Part shown: positions 27,125-35,970 of the stretch, in pieces | Layout of the letters: every line of letters begins with the position of its first letter | Position numbering within the stretch: position 1 is the stretch's first letter | Source: Rugosibacter aromaticivorans | GTDB lineage: Bacteria; Pseudomonadota; Gammaproteobacteria; Burkholderiales; Rhodocyclaceae | Length of the DNA stretch: 64,000 bases | Direction of reading: 5' to 3' | Assembly (NCBI RefSeq): GCF_000934545.1 | Contig: NZ_CP010554.1 | Span: 2,046,001 to 2,110,000 of the forward strand | Program-made: the position numbers and the translations under genes | The notes under the pieces: generated by a model | What the model was told of the DNA's origin: nothing | Database searches by the model: none | Seen by the model: only the letters and a program-made list of their open reading frames with translations

Positions 27125-27439
27125 GACGCTTGATGTCCCCTTCAATGCGGCCTCGCAGCCCTCGAACGAGAACTTCTCCCCAATCAATACCCTTTGACAG
27201 GTCGAAATCGCAGCCACCTTGAAGCCCCAACAACCGCAGGAAGATGCCAGAAAACGGGACAATTTGTAGCACCCATAATCTCTTGCGTTTTTACACACTC
27301 TGCGCCGATAGCAGCCATGCACAATTATTTGAGAACTCTGACATCCGCTTGATGTCCGAATAAATAATTAATTCTAGATAGGCTGTTAAGCGATAGTAAG
27401 CCATGGCTACAAATAAATGGATTGTGCTAGACTGAAAAT
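27125..27439. other. Gap between the IS remnant and the copper cluster
   Basis: No gene is visible. The second half is A+T-rich and contains two palindromes, GACATC-N5-GATGTC at 27340-27356 and AGCCATGGCT at 27399-27408, upstream of the first copper gene. The cluster promoter is expected here, but I could not settle on a -35/-10 pair. Confidence 0.5.
27340..27356. promoter_or_regulatory. Palindrome upstream of the copper cluster, possible operator
   Basis: GACATC and GATGTC form a perfect inverted repeat with a five-base spacer, about 85 bases before the first gene of the copper cluster. The spacing suits a dimeric regulator, but it does not match a CueR site and the regulator is unknown. 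Confidence 0.35.
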
Positions 27440-27883
27440 ATGAAAGCAGGTTTCAAACTTTTGGTGTTGTGGCTAATGCTTATGGCAATCCCTTTCCAGG
27501 GCTTTGCAGCAATCACCATGATGTGTTGCGGATCGATATATTCTTCTCATGGTGTGAAGCTGACCGAAATGGCGGATGATATTGCACACCATCACGCGCA
27601 AACTGAGTCTTCAGCCCCTCATCATGACGATCAAGACCGTTTGGCCACAGGCGGTTTGAGCGTTTCCACGCACCATCCTCACGGCGAGGATACATCAAAG
27701 CGCGTCGCGTTTAAGTGCGGCGCTTGCGCGGCATGTTGCGTTGGGGTTGGTATTACCTCCTCTGCGCAACACTCGTTCGTCGCTTTGACATTTGGTTCGA
27801 CCCGAATCGCCTTCTATCCTGCTTATTTCTACGGTTTCGTTCCCGAAACCCTGGAGCGACCTCCCTACCGCCTCATCGCCTAG
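27440..27883 (+). CDS. His/Cys-rich exported protein of the copper cluster
   Basis: A 147-residue protein with a signal peptide (about residues 1-23, ending PFQGFAA). It has MMCCG just after cleavage, several His clusters (DIAHHHAQ, APHHDDQ, THHPHGED) and a CGACAACCVG motif, then a C-terminal ETLERPPYR. Proteins of this layout head copper-resistance clusters in betaproteobacteria, but I cannot name a characterised family. The His and Cys groups suggest binding of soft metal ions in the periplasm. It is the first gene of the cluster. Confidence 0.75.
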   Translation: MKAGFKLLVLWLMLMAIPFQGFAAITMMCCGSIYSSHGVKLTEMADDIAHHHAQTESSAPHHDDQDRLATGGLSVSTHHPHGEDTSKRVAFKCGACAACCVGVGITSSAQHSFVALTFGSTRIAFYPAYFYGFVPETLERPPYRLIA

Positions 27884-28000
27884 CCCCCGAATGCTGAGAA
27901 CCATGGCCTAACCGGCCACAAGTTCCCAGTCTTCGGTCTTGATTCTGCCCGACGCTCCTGCGTCCGCGCAGGTTCTCATTCGCTATCCGAAGAGGTTTTC

Positions 28001-28489
28001 ATGAAAAAGTTAAGCGCAGTCGTGCGCGCCACCCGCGTCACCATTGGGATGATTTTCCCCCTCGTGGCATTTGCACAGTCCGGGCCACCGCAACCGCGGC
28101 CGGACCCAATGGATGCAAAAGCCTCCGTTCCGCCTTTGCACTACGAATCGGCGCTCGAAACCTATCGTCCGATGGACGAGAAAACCGCCCCTGCCAGGGA
28201 ATGGCGATCTGCCAATGACCTCGTCGGCAGCACTGGCAGCATGTCCGGCATGCGCAGGGGCGACGAGTCCGGCGAAATGCAGAAAATGAGTCAGGACGCC
28301 ATGAAGAACATGGATCACGGTGCGATGAAGAACATGAAGGGCATGGATATGGACGGGATGGATATGAAGAAATCCAAGCCCGAAAGTAGCAAGCCCACGA
28401 AACAGAAGACGCCACCTCAGCAAGACAGCATGTCCGGCATGGATATGCCCTCTGGCGATCACACCAAACACGGTAAGGAGATGCCATGA
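28001..28489 (+). CDS. Met-rich periplasmic protein, putative copper binding
   Basis: A 162-residue protein with a signal peptide ending near FPLVAFA. The second half is packed with Met, Lys, Asp and His: KNMDHGAMKNMKGMDMDGMD and SMSGMDMPSGDHTKHGK, in the style of Met-rich copper-binding segments of PcoA, CopA and CopB. The middle has HYESALETYRPM, seen next to TolC-like genes in such clusters. It overlaps the start of the efflux lipoprotein gene by four bases, so the two are co-translated. Confidence 0.75.
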   Translation: MKKLSAVVRATRVTIGMIFPLVAFAQSGPPQPRPDPMDAKASVPPLHYESALETYRPMDEKTAPAREWRSANDLVGSTGSMSGMRRGDESGEMQKMSQDAMKNMDHGAMKNMKGMDMDGMDMKKSKPESSKPTKQKTPPQQDSMSGMDMPSGDHTKHGKEMP

Positions 28490-29880
28490 ACCCGTTCATT
28501 GTTTCTTCTGGTTCGCTACGAAAGATCACAGTCTTTGCCTTGTCGACTTTGCTGCTCGGCGGTTGCGCCACTTTCTCTAAAGATGGCGGTTTCGATACCG
28601 TGATGCAAATTACCCAGGACCGCACCGGCAAAGCGGTGAAGACAATCCGTTCCGATGACGATGCGGCATCGGTGCAGTCTTCGATAAAAAGTCTGCTCGC
28701 CAGGCCGCTCGATGCAGGCGATGCGGTACAAATTGCCTTGCTCAACAATCGCGGCTTGCAGGCGACCTATGCCGAGCTGGGCATCGCTGAGGCGGACCTC
28801 GTGCAGGCAGGACGTTTGCACAATCCGGGGTTCACATTCGGACGCACACGTCAGGGCGACGACGTGCTTATCGCGAGGACTTTCACGCTCAACCTGATCA
28901 ACCTGATCACGGCGCCACTGGCACAAAGAATCGAAGGGCGGCGTTTCGAGCAGGTCAAGCTGCTGGTAGCCAATGAGGCGCTGCGCGTAGCGACCGAAAC
29001 CCGCAGGGCGTATTTCGAAGCCATCGCCGCCGAACAGGGCATCGCCTACGCCAAGCAGGTCAGTCTTGCCGCTGAGTCCGGTGCCGACCTCGCTCACCAG
29101 ATGGGTCGTACCGGAAACTGGAGCGCACTGGAGCAGGCACGCGAGCAGGCTTTCTATGCCGAGGCCACGGCTGGCGTAGCGCGTGCGACAAAAGCCTCGG
29201 TCATGGCCCGCGAGAAGCTCACACGTCTGATGGGTCTGTGGGGAGACGATATTCACTTTCAGTTGCCGGACAGGTTACCGGCACTTCCAGTTCAGCCGCT
29301 CGAACTGGATAACGCCGAAGCATTCGCCTTGCAAAACCGGCTGGATATTCAGGCCGGCAAACTCGAAACGGCCGGACTGGCTGCGTCACTTGGCCTCACC
29401 AAAACAACGCGCTTCGTCAACGTCCTTGATCTGGGCTACATACGCAATAACCAGACCGGAATACCTCCGGAGCGCGGCTACGAACTTTCTATAGAGATTC
29501 CTCTGTTCGATTGGGGCGGCGCCCGTGTGACGAAGGCGGAGGCGATCTACATGCAGTCGGTCAATCGGCTGGCCGAGAATGCGATCAATGCGCGTTCCGA
29601 AGTGCGGGAAAGCTATTTGGGCTACCGCACCGCATATGATCTGGCCAGGCACTACCGCGACAACATCGTGCCGCTGCGCAAGAAAATCTCCGACGAGAAT
29701 CTGCTGCGCTACAACGGCATGCTGATCGGCGTATTCGAGCTGCTTGCCGATGCGCGTGAGCAGGTCGCCAGCGTCAACGGCTATATCGACGCGCTCAAGG
29801 ACTACTGGATCGCCGAGACCGATCTGCAAGCTGCCTTGGGCGGCAAGCTCCCCAACAACAACTCCACGAAAGGACAGTGA
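28486..29880 (+). CDS. TolC-family outer-membrane efflux lipoprotein (CusC-like)
   Basis: A 464-residue protein. The lipobox LLGGC (C27) ends the signal peptide; after it come two long helical hairpins of the OEP type with LNNRGLQATYAELGIAEADL near the start and AEARYEQV-like repeats of the fold. It would form an outer-membrane channel. The usual partners, a periplasmic adaptor and an RND or P-type pump (cusA, cusB), are not in the cluster, so it must use pumps coded elsewhere or serve a different role. It overlaps its upstream neighbour by four bases and ends at the multicopper oxidase gene. Confidence 0.85.
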   Translation: MNPFIVSSGSLRKITVFALSTLLLGGCATFSKDGGFDTVMQITQDRTGKAVKTIRSDDDAASVQSSIKSLLARPLDAGDAVQIALLNNRGLQATYAELGIAEADLVQAGRLHNPGFTFGRTRQGDDVLIARTFTLNLINLITAPLAQRIEGRRFEQVKLLVANEALRVATETRRAYFEAIAAEQGIAYAKQVSLAAESGADLAHQMGRTGNWSALEQAREQAFYAEATAGVARATKASVMAREKLTRLMGLWGDDIHFQLPDRLPALPVQPLELDNAEAFALQNRLDIQAGKLETAGLAASLGLTKTTRFVNVLDLGYIRNNQTGIPPERGYELSIEIPLFDWGGARVTKAEAIYMQSVNRLAENAINARSEVRESYLGYRTAYDLARHYRDNIVPLRKKISDENLLRYNGMLIGVFELLADAREQVASVNGYIDALKDYWIAETDLQAALGGKLPNNNSTKGQ

Positions 29881-29882
29881 TC

Positions 29883-31259
29883 ATGTCATCACGTCGCGAT
29901 TTTCTTTCCGCCTCGGGCGCACTGGTCGGCGCTGCACTGGTCAGCCGGGCGCAAGCGGCTTCGATTCCGGAAGCGCCGATGCAGGGCAGTGCCAGCACGC
30001 AAGCACCGCTCGCCCCGCCCAACGGCAGGCCCTACCACCCGGTCGTCACATTGAACGGCTGGACGCTGCCGTGGCGCATGAAGAACGGCTGGAAGGAATT
30101 CCATCTTATCGCCGAACCGGTCGTGCGCGAAATCGCACCGGGCATGAAAGCCAACCTCTGGGGCTACAACGGTCAAAGCCCCGGCCCGACGATTGAGGTT
30201 GTCGAAGGCGACAAGGTGCGCATCTTCGTCACCAACAAATTACCTGAGCACACCAGCATCCATTGGCATGGGCAACGCCTGCCCAATGGCATGGACGGGG
30301 TTGCCGGCTTAAATCAGCCTGGCATCAAGCCGGGGCAAACCTATGTCTACGAGTTCGTGGCGAAGCGTCCGGGGACTTTCATGTATCACCCCCACGCCGA
30401 CGAAATGATGCAAATGGCGATGGGCATGATGGGCTCCTGGGTCACGCATCCGAAAGACCCGACGCTATACCGGGTCGATCGCGATTTCGTGTTCCTGCTC
30501 AATGCCTACGACATTGATCCTGGCAGCTTCACGCCCAAGACCAGCACCATGCTCGACTTCAATCTATGGACTTTCAACAGCCGCGCTTTCCCCGGTATCG
30601 ATCCCATCGTTGCGCGCAAGGGCGACCGCGTGCGCATTCGTATCGGCAACCTGACCATGACCAATCATCCCATCCATCTGCACGGCCACGAGTTCGAGGT
30701 CACCGGGACCGATGGCGGCTGGATTCCCAAGACCGCGCGCTGGCCAGAGGTGACAACCGACATCGCTGTCGGCCAGATGCGGGCCATCGAGTTCGATGCG
30801 ACCGATCTAGGCGACTGGGCCTTCCATTGCCACAAATCGCACCACACCATGAACGCAATGGGCCACACCGTCCCCACCATGGTTGGCGTCGATCAGCGCG
30901 AGATCAGCAAAAAGATCAGCCAGCTTGTCCCTGACTACATGGTAATGGGCGACACGGGTGGGTCGATGGGCGAGATGGAAATGCAGATTCCCGACAACAC
31001 CCTGCCGATGATGACCGGCCAAGGCCCGTTCGGCGGTGTCGAAATGGGCGGCATGTTCACCGTAGTCAAGATTCGCGAAGGGCTCGCGCGCAACGATTAC
31101 AAGGACCCCGGCTGGTACAAGCATCCGAAAGGCACGGTCGCGTTTCTGGCGCAAGAAGGCGAAGCGCCACCTGCGCCAAGGGCAGCAGCCCAAAAACCCG
31201 CAAATGGAGGAAAGGAGGTCATCTTGAACGTCACGCGCGACGGACCGATGAAACACTGA
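29883..31259 (+). CDS. Tat-exported multicopper oxidase
   Basis: A 458-residue enzyme with a twin-arginine signal (SSRRDFLSASG). Copper-binding motifs are HWHG, HPHADE, HPIHLHGHEFEV and FHCHKSHHTM, so both type 1 and the trinuclear cluster ligands are there. Only two cupredoxin regions are clear (about residues 50-180 and 235-335), followed by a Met/Gly-rich tail; CopA/CueO types have three. It probably oxidises Cu(I) in the periplasm. ATG 29883 has AAAGGA eight bases upstream; a GTG at 29877 overlaps the previous stop. It should be exported by TatABC coded at 18964-20471. Confidence 0.9.
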   Translation: MSSRRDFLSASGALVGAALVSRAQAASIPEAPMQGSASTQAPLAPPNGRPYHPVVTLNGWTLPWRMKNGWKEFHLIAEPVVREIAPGMKANLWGYNGQSPGPTIEVVEGDKVRIFVTNKLPEHTSIHWHGQRLPNGMDGVAGLNQPGIKPGQTYVYEFVAKRPGTFMYHPHADEMMQMAMGMMGSWVTHPKDPTLYRVDRDFVFLLNAYDIDPGSFTPKTSTMLDFNLWTFNSRAFPGIDPIVARKGDRVRIRIGNLTMTNHPIHLHGHEFEVTGTDGGWIPKTARWPEVTTDIAVGQMRAIEFDATDLGDWAFHCHKSHHTMNAMGHTVPTMVGVDQREISKKISQLVPDYMVMGDTGGSMGEMEMQIPDNTLPMMTGQGPFGGVEMGGMFTVVKIREGLARNDYKDPGWYKHPKGTVAFLAQEGEAPPAPRAAAQKPANGGKEVILNVTRDGPMKH

Positions 31260-31330
31260 CCCCCTCCCATATTTGATGAATCACCGATCCACCACATACG
31301 GACTGAGTCCGGTTTAACAGGAGTATTTCC

Positions 31331-31822
31331 ATGAAGAAACTTGCAATGATCACCGCCCTGATATCTCTGGGCCTTACCAGTACAGCCTTCGCCCACGGCG
31401 ACGAAGAACATGGCAGTAAAGACGCCATGGAGCATCACGAAGATCACGCGGCGGCAATCGGCAAACCGGGTGATGCGGGCAAGGTCAACCGCACCGTTGA
31501 AATCACCATGAGCGACACGATGCGTTTCTCGCCATCAAGCATTGCGGCCAAAAGGGGCGAAACAATCCGCTTCGTGCTAAGGAACACCGGAAAAATCAAA
31601 CACGAGATGGTGCTCGGCTCAATCAAGGAGCTGAAGGAGCACGCCGCCATGATGCAGAAAATGCCGGAGATGGAGCATGCCGACGCCAACATGGCCAGCG
31701 TCGAGGCTGGCAAGACGGGGGAATTGATCTGGCAATTTACCAAGTCGGGCAAGTTTGATTTTGCATGTCTTCAACCCGGTCATTTTGAAGCCGGCATGAA
31801 AGGCAAGGTTGTCGTCAAGTAA
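31331..31822 (+). CDS. Periplasmic cupredoxin
   Basis: A 163-residue protein with a signal peptide (MKKLAMITALISLGLTSTAFA). A His/Glu-rich N-terminal stretch (HGDEEHGSKDAMEHHEDH) is followed by a plastocyanin-type domain (about residues 55-163): ITMSDTMRFSPSSIAAKRG, NTGKIKHEMVLG with one His ligand, and FACLQPGHFEAGMKG with Cys, His and Met ligands of a type 1 copper site. It may carry electrons or copper for the multicopper oxidase encoded 71 bases upstream. Confidence 0.9.
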   Translation: MKKLAMITALISLGLTSTAFAHGDEEHGSKDAMEHHEDHAAAIGKPGDAGKVNRTVEITMSDTMRFSPSSIAAKRGETIRFVLRNTGKIKHEMVLGSIKELKEHAAMMQKMPEMEHADANMASVEAGKTGELIWQFTKSGKFDFACLQPGHFEAGMKGKVVVK

Positions 31823-31851
31823 GTCTCTCTCAACAATCGAAAGGAAACTAT

Positions 31852-32205
31852 ATGAAAGCAATTCACCTCAAAACACTTACGACCATCGCCGCCGCGATGG
31901 TTTTGTCAGCATCGTTCCCGTCTTATGCCGCAGAGGACATGAGCAAGATGGACATGAAGACACCGATGCCTGATGCCTCCGCTGTAACCGAGGGAATGGT
32001 CAAGAAAATCGACAAGGACGCCGGCAAGATCACCATCAAACACGGGCCGATCAGCAACCTGCAAATGCCCGGCATGACCATGGTGTTTCATGCCGCCGAT
32101 CCCGCCATGCTCGATCAGGTAAAGGAAGGCGACAAGGTCAAATTCCATGTTGAAAAAATGAACGGTGCGCTGACCATTACCAATATTGAGGCCACCACCA
32201 AGTAA
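31852..32205 (+). CDS. CusF-like periplasmic copper-binding protein
   Basis: A 117-residue protein with a signal peptide ending near SYAAED and a small beta-barrel CusF domain (about residues 48-115). The characteristic segment ISNLQMPGMTMVFHAAD carries the methionine ligands; CusF also uses a His and Trp, and the Trp is not obvious here. CusF-type proteins hand Cu(I) to efflux systems. It is the last gene of the copper cluster. Confidence 0.88.
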   Translation: MKAIHLKTLTTIAAAMVLSASFPSYAAEDMSKMDMKTPMPDASAVTEGMVKKIDKDAGKITIKHGPISNLQMPGMTMVFHAADPAMLDQVKEGDKVKFHVEKMNGALTITNIEATTK

Positions 32206-32225
32206 AAGCGATTCATATTTTGTGC

Positions 32226-32256
32226 AGCCCGGGACGTGATGGCGTGCGTCCGGGCT
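32226..32256 (+). terminator. Possible terminator after the copper cluster
   Basis: AGCCCGG-G-ACG pairs with CGT-CCGGGCT (ten pairs, one bulged G) around a ten-base loop, 21 bases after the CusF-like stop. No strong T run follows, so it may only be a stem that protects the 3' end. Confidence 0.45.
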
Positions 32257-32316
32257 AGCTTGGTTTCCAGTGCAAATGATGATCTTTAAGCCAACCTCAG
32301 TAGTAGTGACGACACG

Positions 32317-32688
32317 ATGAACTTGAACATGTTTGGCCTCATTCTCGTCGGGGTGTTTCTCGGTGTTGCCGGACAGTTATTTCTCAAGGCAGGCACCAAT
32401 CACGTTGGCAAGTTTGCCTTCCGGCGGGACAACATTCTGCCGATAGGCTGGAAGCTCGCCACCGAACCACGCATCATCACCGGACTGGTCTGCTATGTGA
32501 TTGGTGTGGCGGTTTGGATCGTAGCCCTGTCGCGCGTGGAGGTCAGTATCGCTTACCCGATGGTTTCCATCGGCTACGTAGTTAACGCAGTGGCAGCATG
32601 GTATCTGTTCGGCGAAGCCGTTACGCGATCACAACTTGTCGGCATCGGGTTCATCACAATAGGTTGCTATATCTTGGCGCAGAGCTAA
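32317..32688 (+). CDS. SMR/EamA-type small membrane transporter (ArnE/F-like)
   Basis: A 123-residue protein with four hydrophobic segments. It has GVAGQLFLKAG at the start, and LSRVEVSIAYPMVSIGYVV, LFGEAVTRSQLVG and GCYILAQS typical of small multidrug-resistance/ArnE-type proteins. Placed at the head of a glycosyltransferase cluster with an ArnT-like enzyme, a role as half of an undecaprenyl-phosphate sugar flippase is more likely than drug export. ArnE/F work as pairs; only one is seen. Confidence 0.8.
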   Translation: MNLNMFGLILVGVFLGVAGQLFLKAGTNHVGKFAFRRDNILPIGWKLATEPRIITGLVCYVIGVAVWIVALSRVEVSIAYPMVSIGYVVNAVAAWYLFGEAVTRSQLVGIGFITIGCYILAQS

Positions 32689-32809
32689 TTGTGCGCCTCC
32701 CCATTTATCGATACCAACCAATCAATAGCAGCCGTCTGACCAACAATTTCTACTCTAACCAGCACGCTGTGTCGTACATCGAGCGCCAATACCTAAAGAG
32801 GAGCTAAAT

Positions 32810-33844
32810 TTGAAATCCGTAACAGTCATCGTTCCCGCGTATAACGCCCGGGACACCATCGGCGCCTGCATCGAGAGCCTTCTCGGTCAGATGCACAGGC
32901 CCGATGAGCTGATTATCGTCGACGATTGCAGCCGCGACGACACCGCACAGGTTGCGATGATGTACGGCGTCAAGGTAATCAAGCTGGAAAGTAACTCAGG
33001 GCCGGGCGTCGCGCGCAACATCGGCGCAGCGGCGGCGGCAGGCGAAATTCTGGCGTTCACCGACGCCGACTGCGTGGCGCCTCCCGACTGGCTGGAGCGG
33101 ATCGTTGCGGCGCTCGATGCACCCGGTGTCGTTGCGGTCACAGGCGGCTATGCGGGGGTTGTCAAGGACGGCTTTTTAACGCGGCTGCAGCATCTGGTCA
33201 TTCGTCAGCGGCAGTTGGCCCTTCCACCGGAGATCAACTCGACCATCACGTCGAATTTTGCATGTCTGAAAAGCGCGTTCGAATCCGTAGGCGGCTTTCC
33301 TCTTTATTACCTTAAGCGTGATCCCGTGAAGCCAATCTGGGGGAACGAGGACGAGGAACTCGGCTTTTTGCTCACGCGCGCGGGCGGCAAAATCCGGTGG
33401 ATGTCGGATGTCGGCGTTCTGCATTTGTTCCGTCTCAGCTTGACTGGCTACCTGCGCCAGCAGCGGTTTTATGCCGAAAGAATCATCATGAGCCATTTCC
33501 GTTTTCCGGAAATGACCAAGAGCCGCACCAACTATAGTCGGCTAAACGGCGCACTTCACCTTGGATCCGTTCTTGGCGTCAATCTGGGCATGCTCACCTT
33601 TTTGGCCTGCCTGGTGGAGCTTTGGGAGGCGCTTTGTGCGGTCAGTTCTTTACTCTGGATTGCGACACCGGCGTATCTGATATTACCGGCTCCAACCCTG
33701 TTCGCCTTTCGGCGACAGGGCCAGACCAAGACCTTTATTGCGAAAGCCTACATTGTTTCGCTGCTTGTCGATATGGCGTGGCTGTCGGGCGCGGTATCGG
33801 GTATGGTTTTATCTCTTGGAGGCTTCAAAAATGGGAGTCGGTAA
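32810..33844 (+). CDS. Family 2 glycosyltransferase
   Basis: A 344-residue protein starting with TTG (KSVTVIVPAYNARDTI) behind a good AAGAGGAG site. The GT-A domain (about 1-230) has VDDCSRDD and FTDADC, the nucleotide-sugar and metal-binding acidic motifs, and GNEDEELGFLLTRAGG. The last 100 residues carry two or three membrane segments. It would transfer a sugar at the inner face of the membrane; donor and acceptor are unknown. It overlaps the radical SAM gene by 14 bases. Confidence 0.88.
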   Translation: MKSVTVIVPAYNARDTIGACIESLLGQMHRPDELIIVDDCSRDDTAQVAMMYGVKVIKLESNSGPGVARNIGAAAAAGEILAFTDADCVAPPDWLERIVAALDAPGVVAVTGGYAGVVKDGFLTRLQHLVIRQRQLALPPEINSTITSNFACLKSAFESVGGFPLYYLKRDPVKPIWGNEDEELGFLLTRAGGKIRWMSDVGVLHLFRLSLTGYLRQQRFYAERIIMSHFRFPEMTKSRTNYSRLNGALHLGSVLGVNLGMLTFLACLVELWEALCAVSSLLWIATPAYLILPAPTLFAFRRQGQTKTFIAKAYIVSLLVDMAWLSGAVSGMVLSLGGFKNGSR

Positions 33845-35033
33845 TCTAGTGCCGCATCTGCCGCGGCTGATCAATAAAAGCGGGCTGCCGCTGCATCTGA
33901 CATTCTTCGTTACGGCCCGCTGTAATGCTGTATGCAAGCACTGTTTCTACCATGACAGCCTCAACAAGGGGCAGACAGACCTGACGCTTGAGGAGCTCGA
34001 CAAGATCGCCTCCTCGATGAAGCGGGCATTATGGATCGCGTTCACCGGTGGTGAACCGTTCTTGCGCAAGGACCTGCCCGAATTCGCAAAAATCCTGCAC
34101 GACCGGCTAAGCCCGGTCACACTGTCGATCAATACCAACGGCATCCAGACGGACGATATCGTTGACTCCGCCGAACGGCTGGTGAAGAACTGCCCGAACA
34201 CGTTTGTCAGTATTCTCTGTTCGCTGGACGGATTGCAGGAAACACACGACCGCATTCGCGGTGTATCGAGAAACTTCGTGCGCACAGTCGAAACGTTCCG
34301 CCAGCTCAAGCAGCTGCGCGCGCGCTTGCCCAACATGGGTGTAGGCATCTCGACGTGCTTCTGCGCCTGGAACCAGGACGAGATGGACGAGATGTACGAC
34401 TATGTTGTAAACGACCTCGTGCCGGACAACTGGGATCTGTCGTTCGTGCGCGGCAAGCCGATGGAGCCGGCCATCGGGGTGGCTGACGTGGCCAAGTACC
34501 GGCGGATCAAGGCAAAGCTGGAGCATGCGTTCGCGACGGGCAAGCTCAATTACTACGAGAACATGCCGCTGGCGCGGTTCGTGCATGCGAAGGAGCGCCT
34601 GTCGACCAAGACGGTGCTCAAGACCATCGACATGGGACAGTTCCAGGTTCCCTGTTATGCCGGGGCGCTGTCAGCGGTGATCTCCGAAGAGGGTGACGTC
34701 TATGCGTGCGAGATGCTGAGCAACAAGATCGGCAACCTGCGCGAGGCCGGCTACGACATGGCGAAGCTTTGGGAGGGCGAGCGGGCGCGGTCAATGCGAT
34801 CGTTCATCGGCGACACGAAATGCTTTTGCACCCACGAGTGCAACATGTCGATCAATCTGCTCTTCAATCCCGCTGTGTACCTGAAGATCGTCAAGGAAAT
34901 GGTCAGTGAGATGATCGCGCCCGGCAATCCCGAGGGCATCGGGCCCGACTTGACGGGCGCCGCCAAAGCCGGCGGTGCGAAGATCGCACCGATGACGCGA
35001 CACATCCCGATCCTCCCCGGGGATCCCAATTAG
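33831..35033 (+). CDS. Radical SAM/SPASM-like enzyme
   Basis: A 400-residue protein. The CNAVCKHC motif (C31, C35, C38) binds the radical SAM [4Fe-4S] cluster, and FTGGEPFLR is the GGE motif contacting S-adenosylmethionine. A C-terminal Cys-rich region (VPCYAGA, YACEML, CFCTHECNMS) suggests SPASM-type auxiliary clusters. ATG 33831 has GGAGG nine bases upstream. Between glycosyltransferase and methyltransferase genes, it may modify a sugar, lipid or peptide of the envelope. No small precursor peptide was recognised next to it, and the reaction cannot be told from sequence. Confidence 0.88.
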   Translation: MGVGNLVPHLPRLINKSGLPLHLTFFVTARCNAVCKHCFYHDSLNKGQTDLTLEELDKIASSMKRALWIAFTGGEPFLRKDLPEFAKILHDRLSPVTLSINTNGIQTDDIVDSAERLVKNCPNTFVSILCSLDGLQETHDRIRGVSRNFVRTVETFRQLKQLRARLPNMGVGISTCFCAWNQDEMDEMYDYVVNDLVPDNWDLSFVRGKPMEPAIGVADVAKYRRIKAKLEHAFATGKLNYYENMPLARFVHAKERLSTKTVLKTIDMGQFQVPCYAGALSAVISEEGDVYACEMLSNKIGNLREAGYDMAKLWEGERARSMRSFIGDTKCFCTHECNMSINLLFNPAVYLKIVKEMVSEMIAPGNPEGIGPDLTGAAKAGGAKIAPMTRHIPILPGDPN

Positions 35034-35232
35034 GGAAAGCATTCCCTTGAGGAACGTCTGAACAAGTAGCTGCTATTCGAGGCGATGACTACATTGACGG
35101 ACCAGGATCGCGAAATGAGGTCGAAGCGGCAGGCAATCGCGCCGTTTTTGCTGCCGCGGAAGGCGATTTTCCATTCACTGGGCACACATCAGGCCCACAT
35201 CAGGCGATTTGCAAGGGACTCAAAAAATCATA

Positions 35233-35970
35233 ATGAAGACAAATTTGAATACCTATCAGCAATCTAAACCCTACCGTCGAGTAGTAGCTGACATCCTGGC
35301 AGGAACCGACCTAAAAACCGTTCTCGACACAGGCGCCGGTGGCGGTTATTTGCGGTCTGCGCTGGCCCCGTCCATCGAGATGGACGGCGTGGATAAGCAA
35401 GCGAATCTCCTCCCGGGATATCTAAACTGTTGGCCCGTCGATTTGGACGAAGGGCTGCCAGACTGGCTGCCATGCTACGACGCGATCATCTGTTGCGAGG
35501 TTATTTCCTATCTCTCAAACCCACTAAATTTTCTAAAAAGCGCGCTGAGGCATCTTGTGCCGGAAGGGATGATTGTCATCAGCACTCCAAGCGTTTGGTA
35601 TCCCGAATCCCGACTCTTCTACTTGCTAAAAGGATACTTTCCCTCAGTTCGCAGTGTGACAGTTTCCGGACTTGGATCGCCGCATTACGTTGTGCCTTAT
35701 TCCTTCCCGCAACTTTATTCACTGTTGATACGGAGTGGGTTCAAGTGCGTGCGTTTCCATGGGGTGGACAGAGGACCCAAAAGGATCTACGAATGGCCAT
35801 TGGGATTGCCGCACTGGCTGTACTGCAAGTTTAAGGAAAATCGGGCGACTGAGTGTGAAGAGAAATCCTTTTGGCACCAAGCCGGTTCGGTGAGCGCGAT
35901 CTATGGCCGCCGGATGGTCGTAACGGCTGTGGCCCCGAAAGAAGCAGTTTCAAAGGGTTTCCAGTGTTAA
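35233..35970 (+). CDS. Class I SAM-dependent methyltransferase
   Basis: A 245-residue protein. Motif I is VLDTGAGGGYL, then DGVDKQANLLPG, and YDAIICCEVISYLSNPLNFL is the region after strand 4 as in Methyltransf_11/23 types, followed by MIVISTPSVWYPESR. The ATG at 35233 is preferred over an earlier TTG. The late part (LPHWLYCKF) may touch the membrane. Enzymes of this kind in polysaccharide or lipid clusters act on sugar or lipid intermediates; the target is unknown. There is a 200-base gap after the radical SAM gene with no clear content. Confidence 0.82.
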   Translation: MKTNLNTYQQSKPYRRVVADILAGTDLKTVLDTGAGGGYLRSALAPSIEMDGVDKQANLLPGYLNCWPVDLDEGLPDWLPCYDAIICCEVISYLSNPLNFLKSALRHLVPEGMIVISTPSVWYPESRLFYLLKGYFPSVRSVTVSGLGSPHYVVPYSFPQLYSLLIRSGFKCVRFHGVDRGPKRIYEWPLGLPHWLYCKFKENRATECEEKSFWHQAGSVSAIYGRRMVVTAVAPKEAVSKGFQC

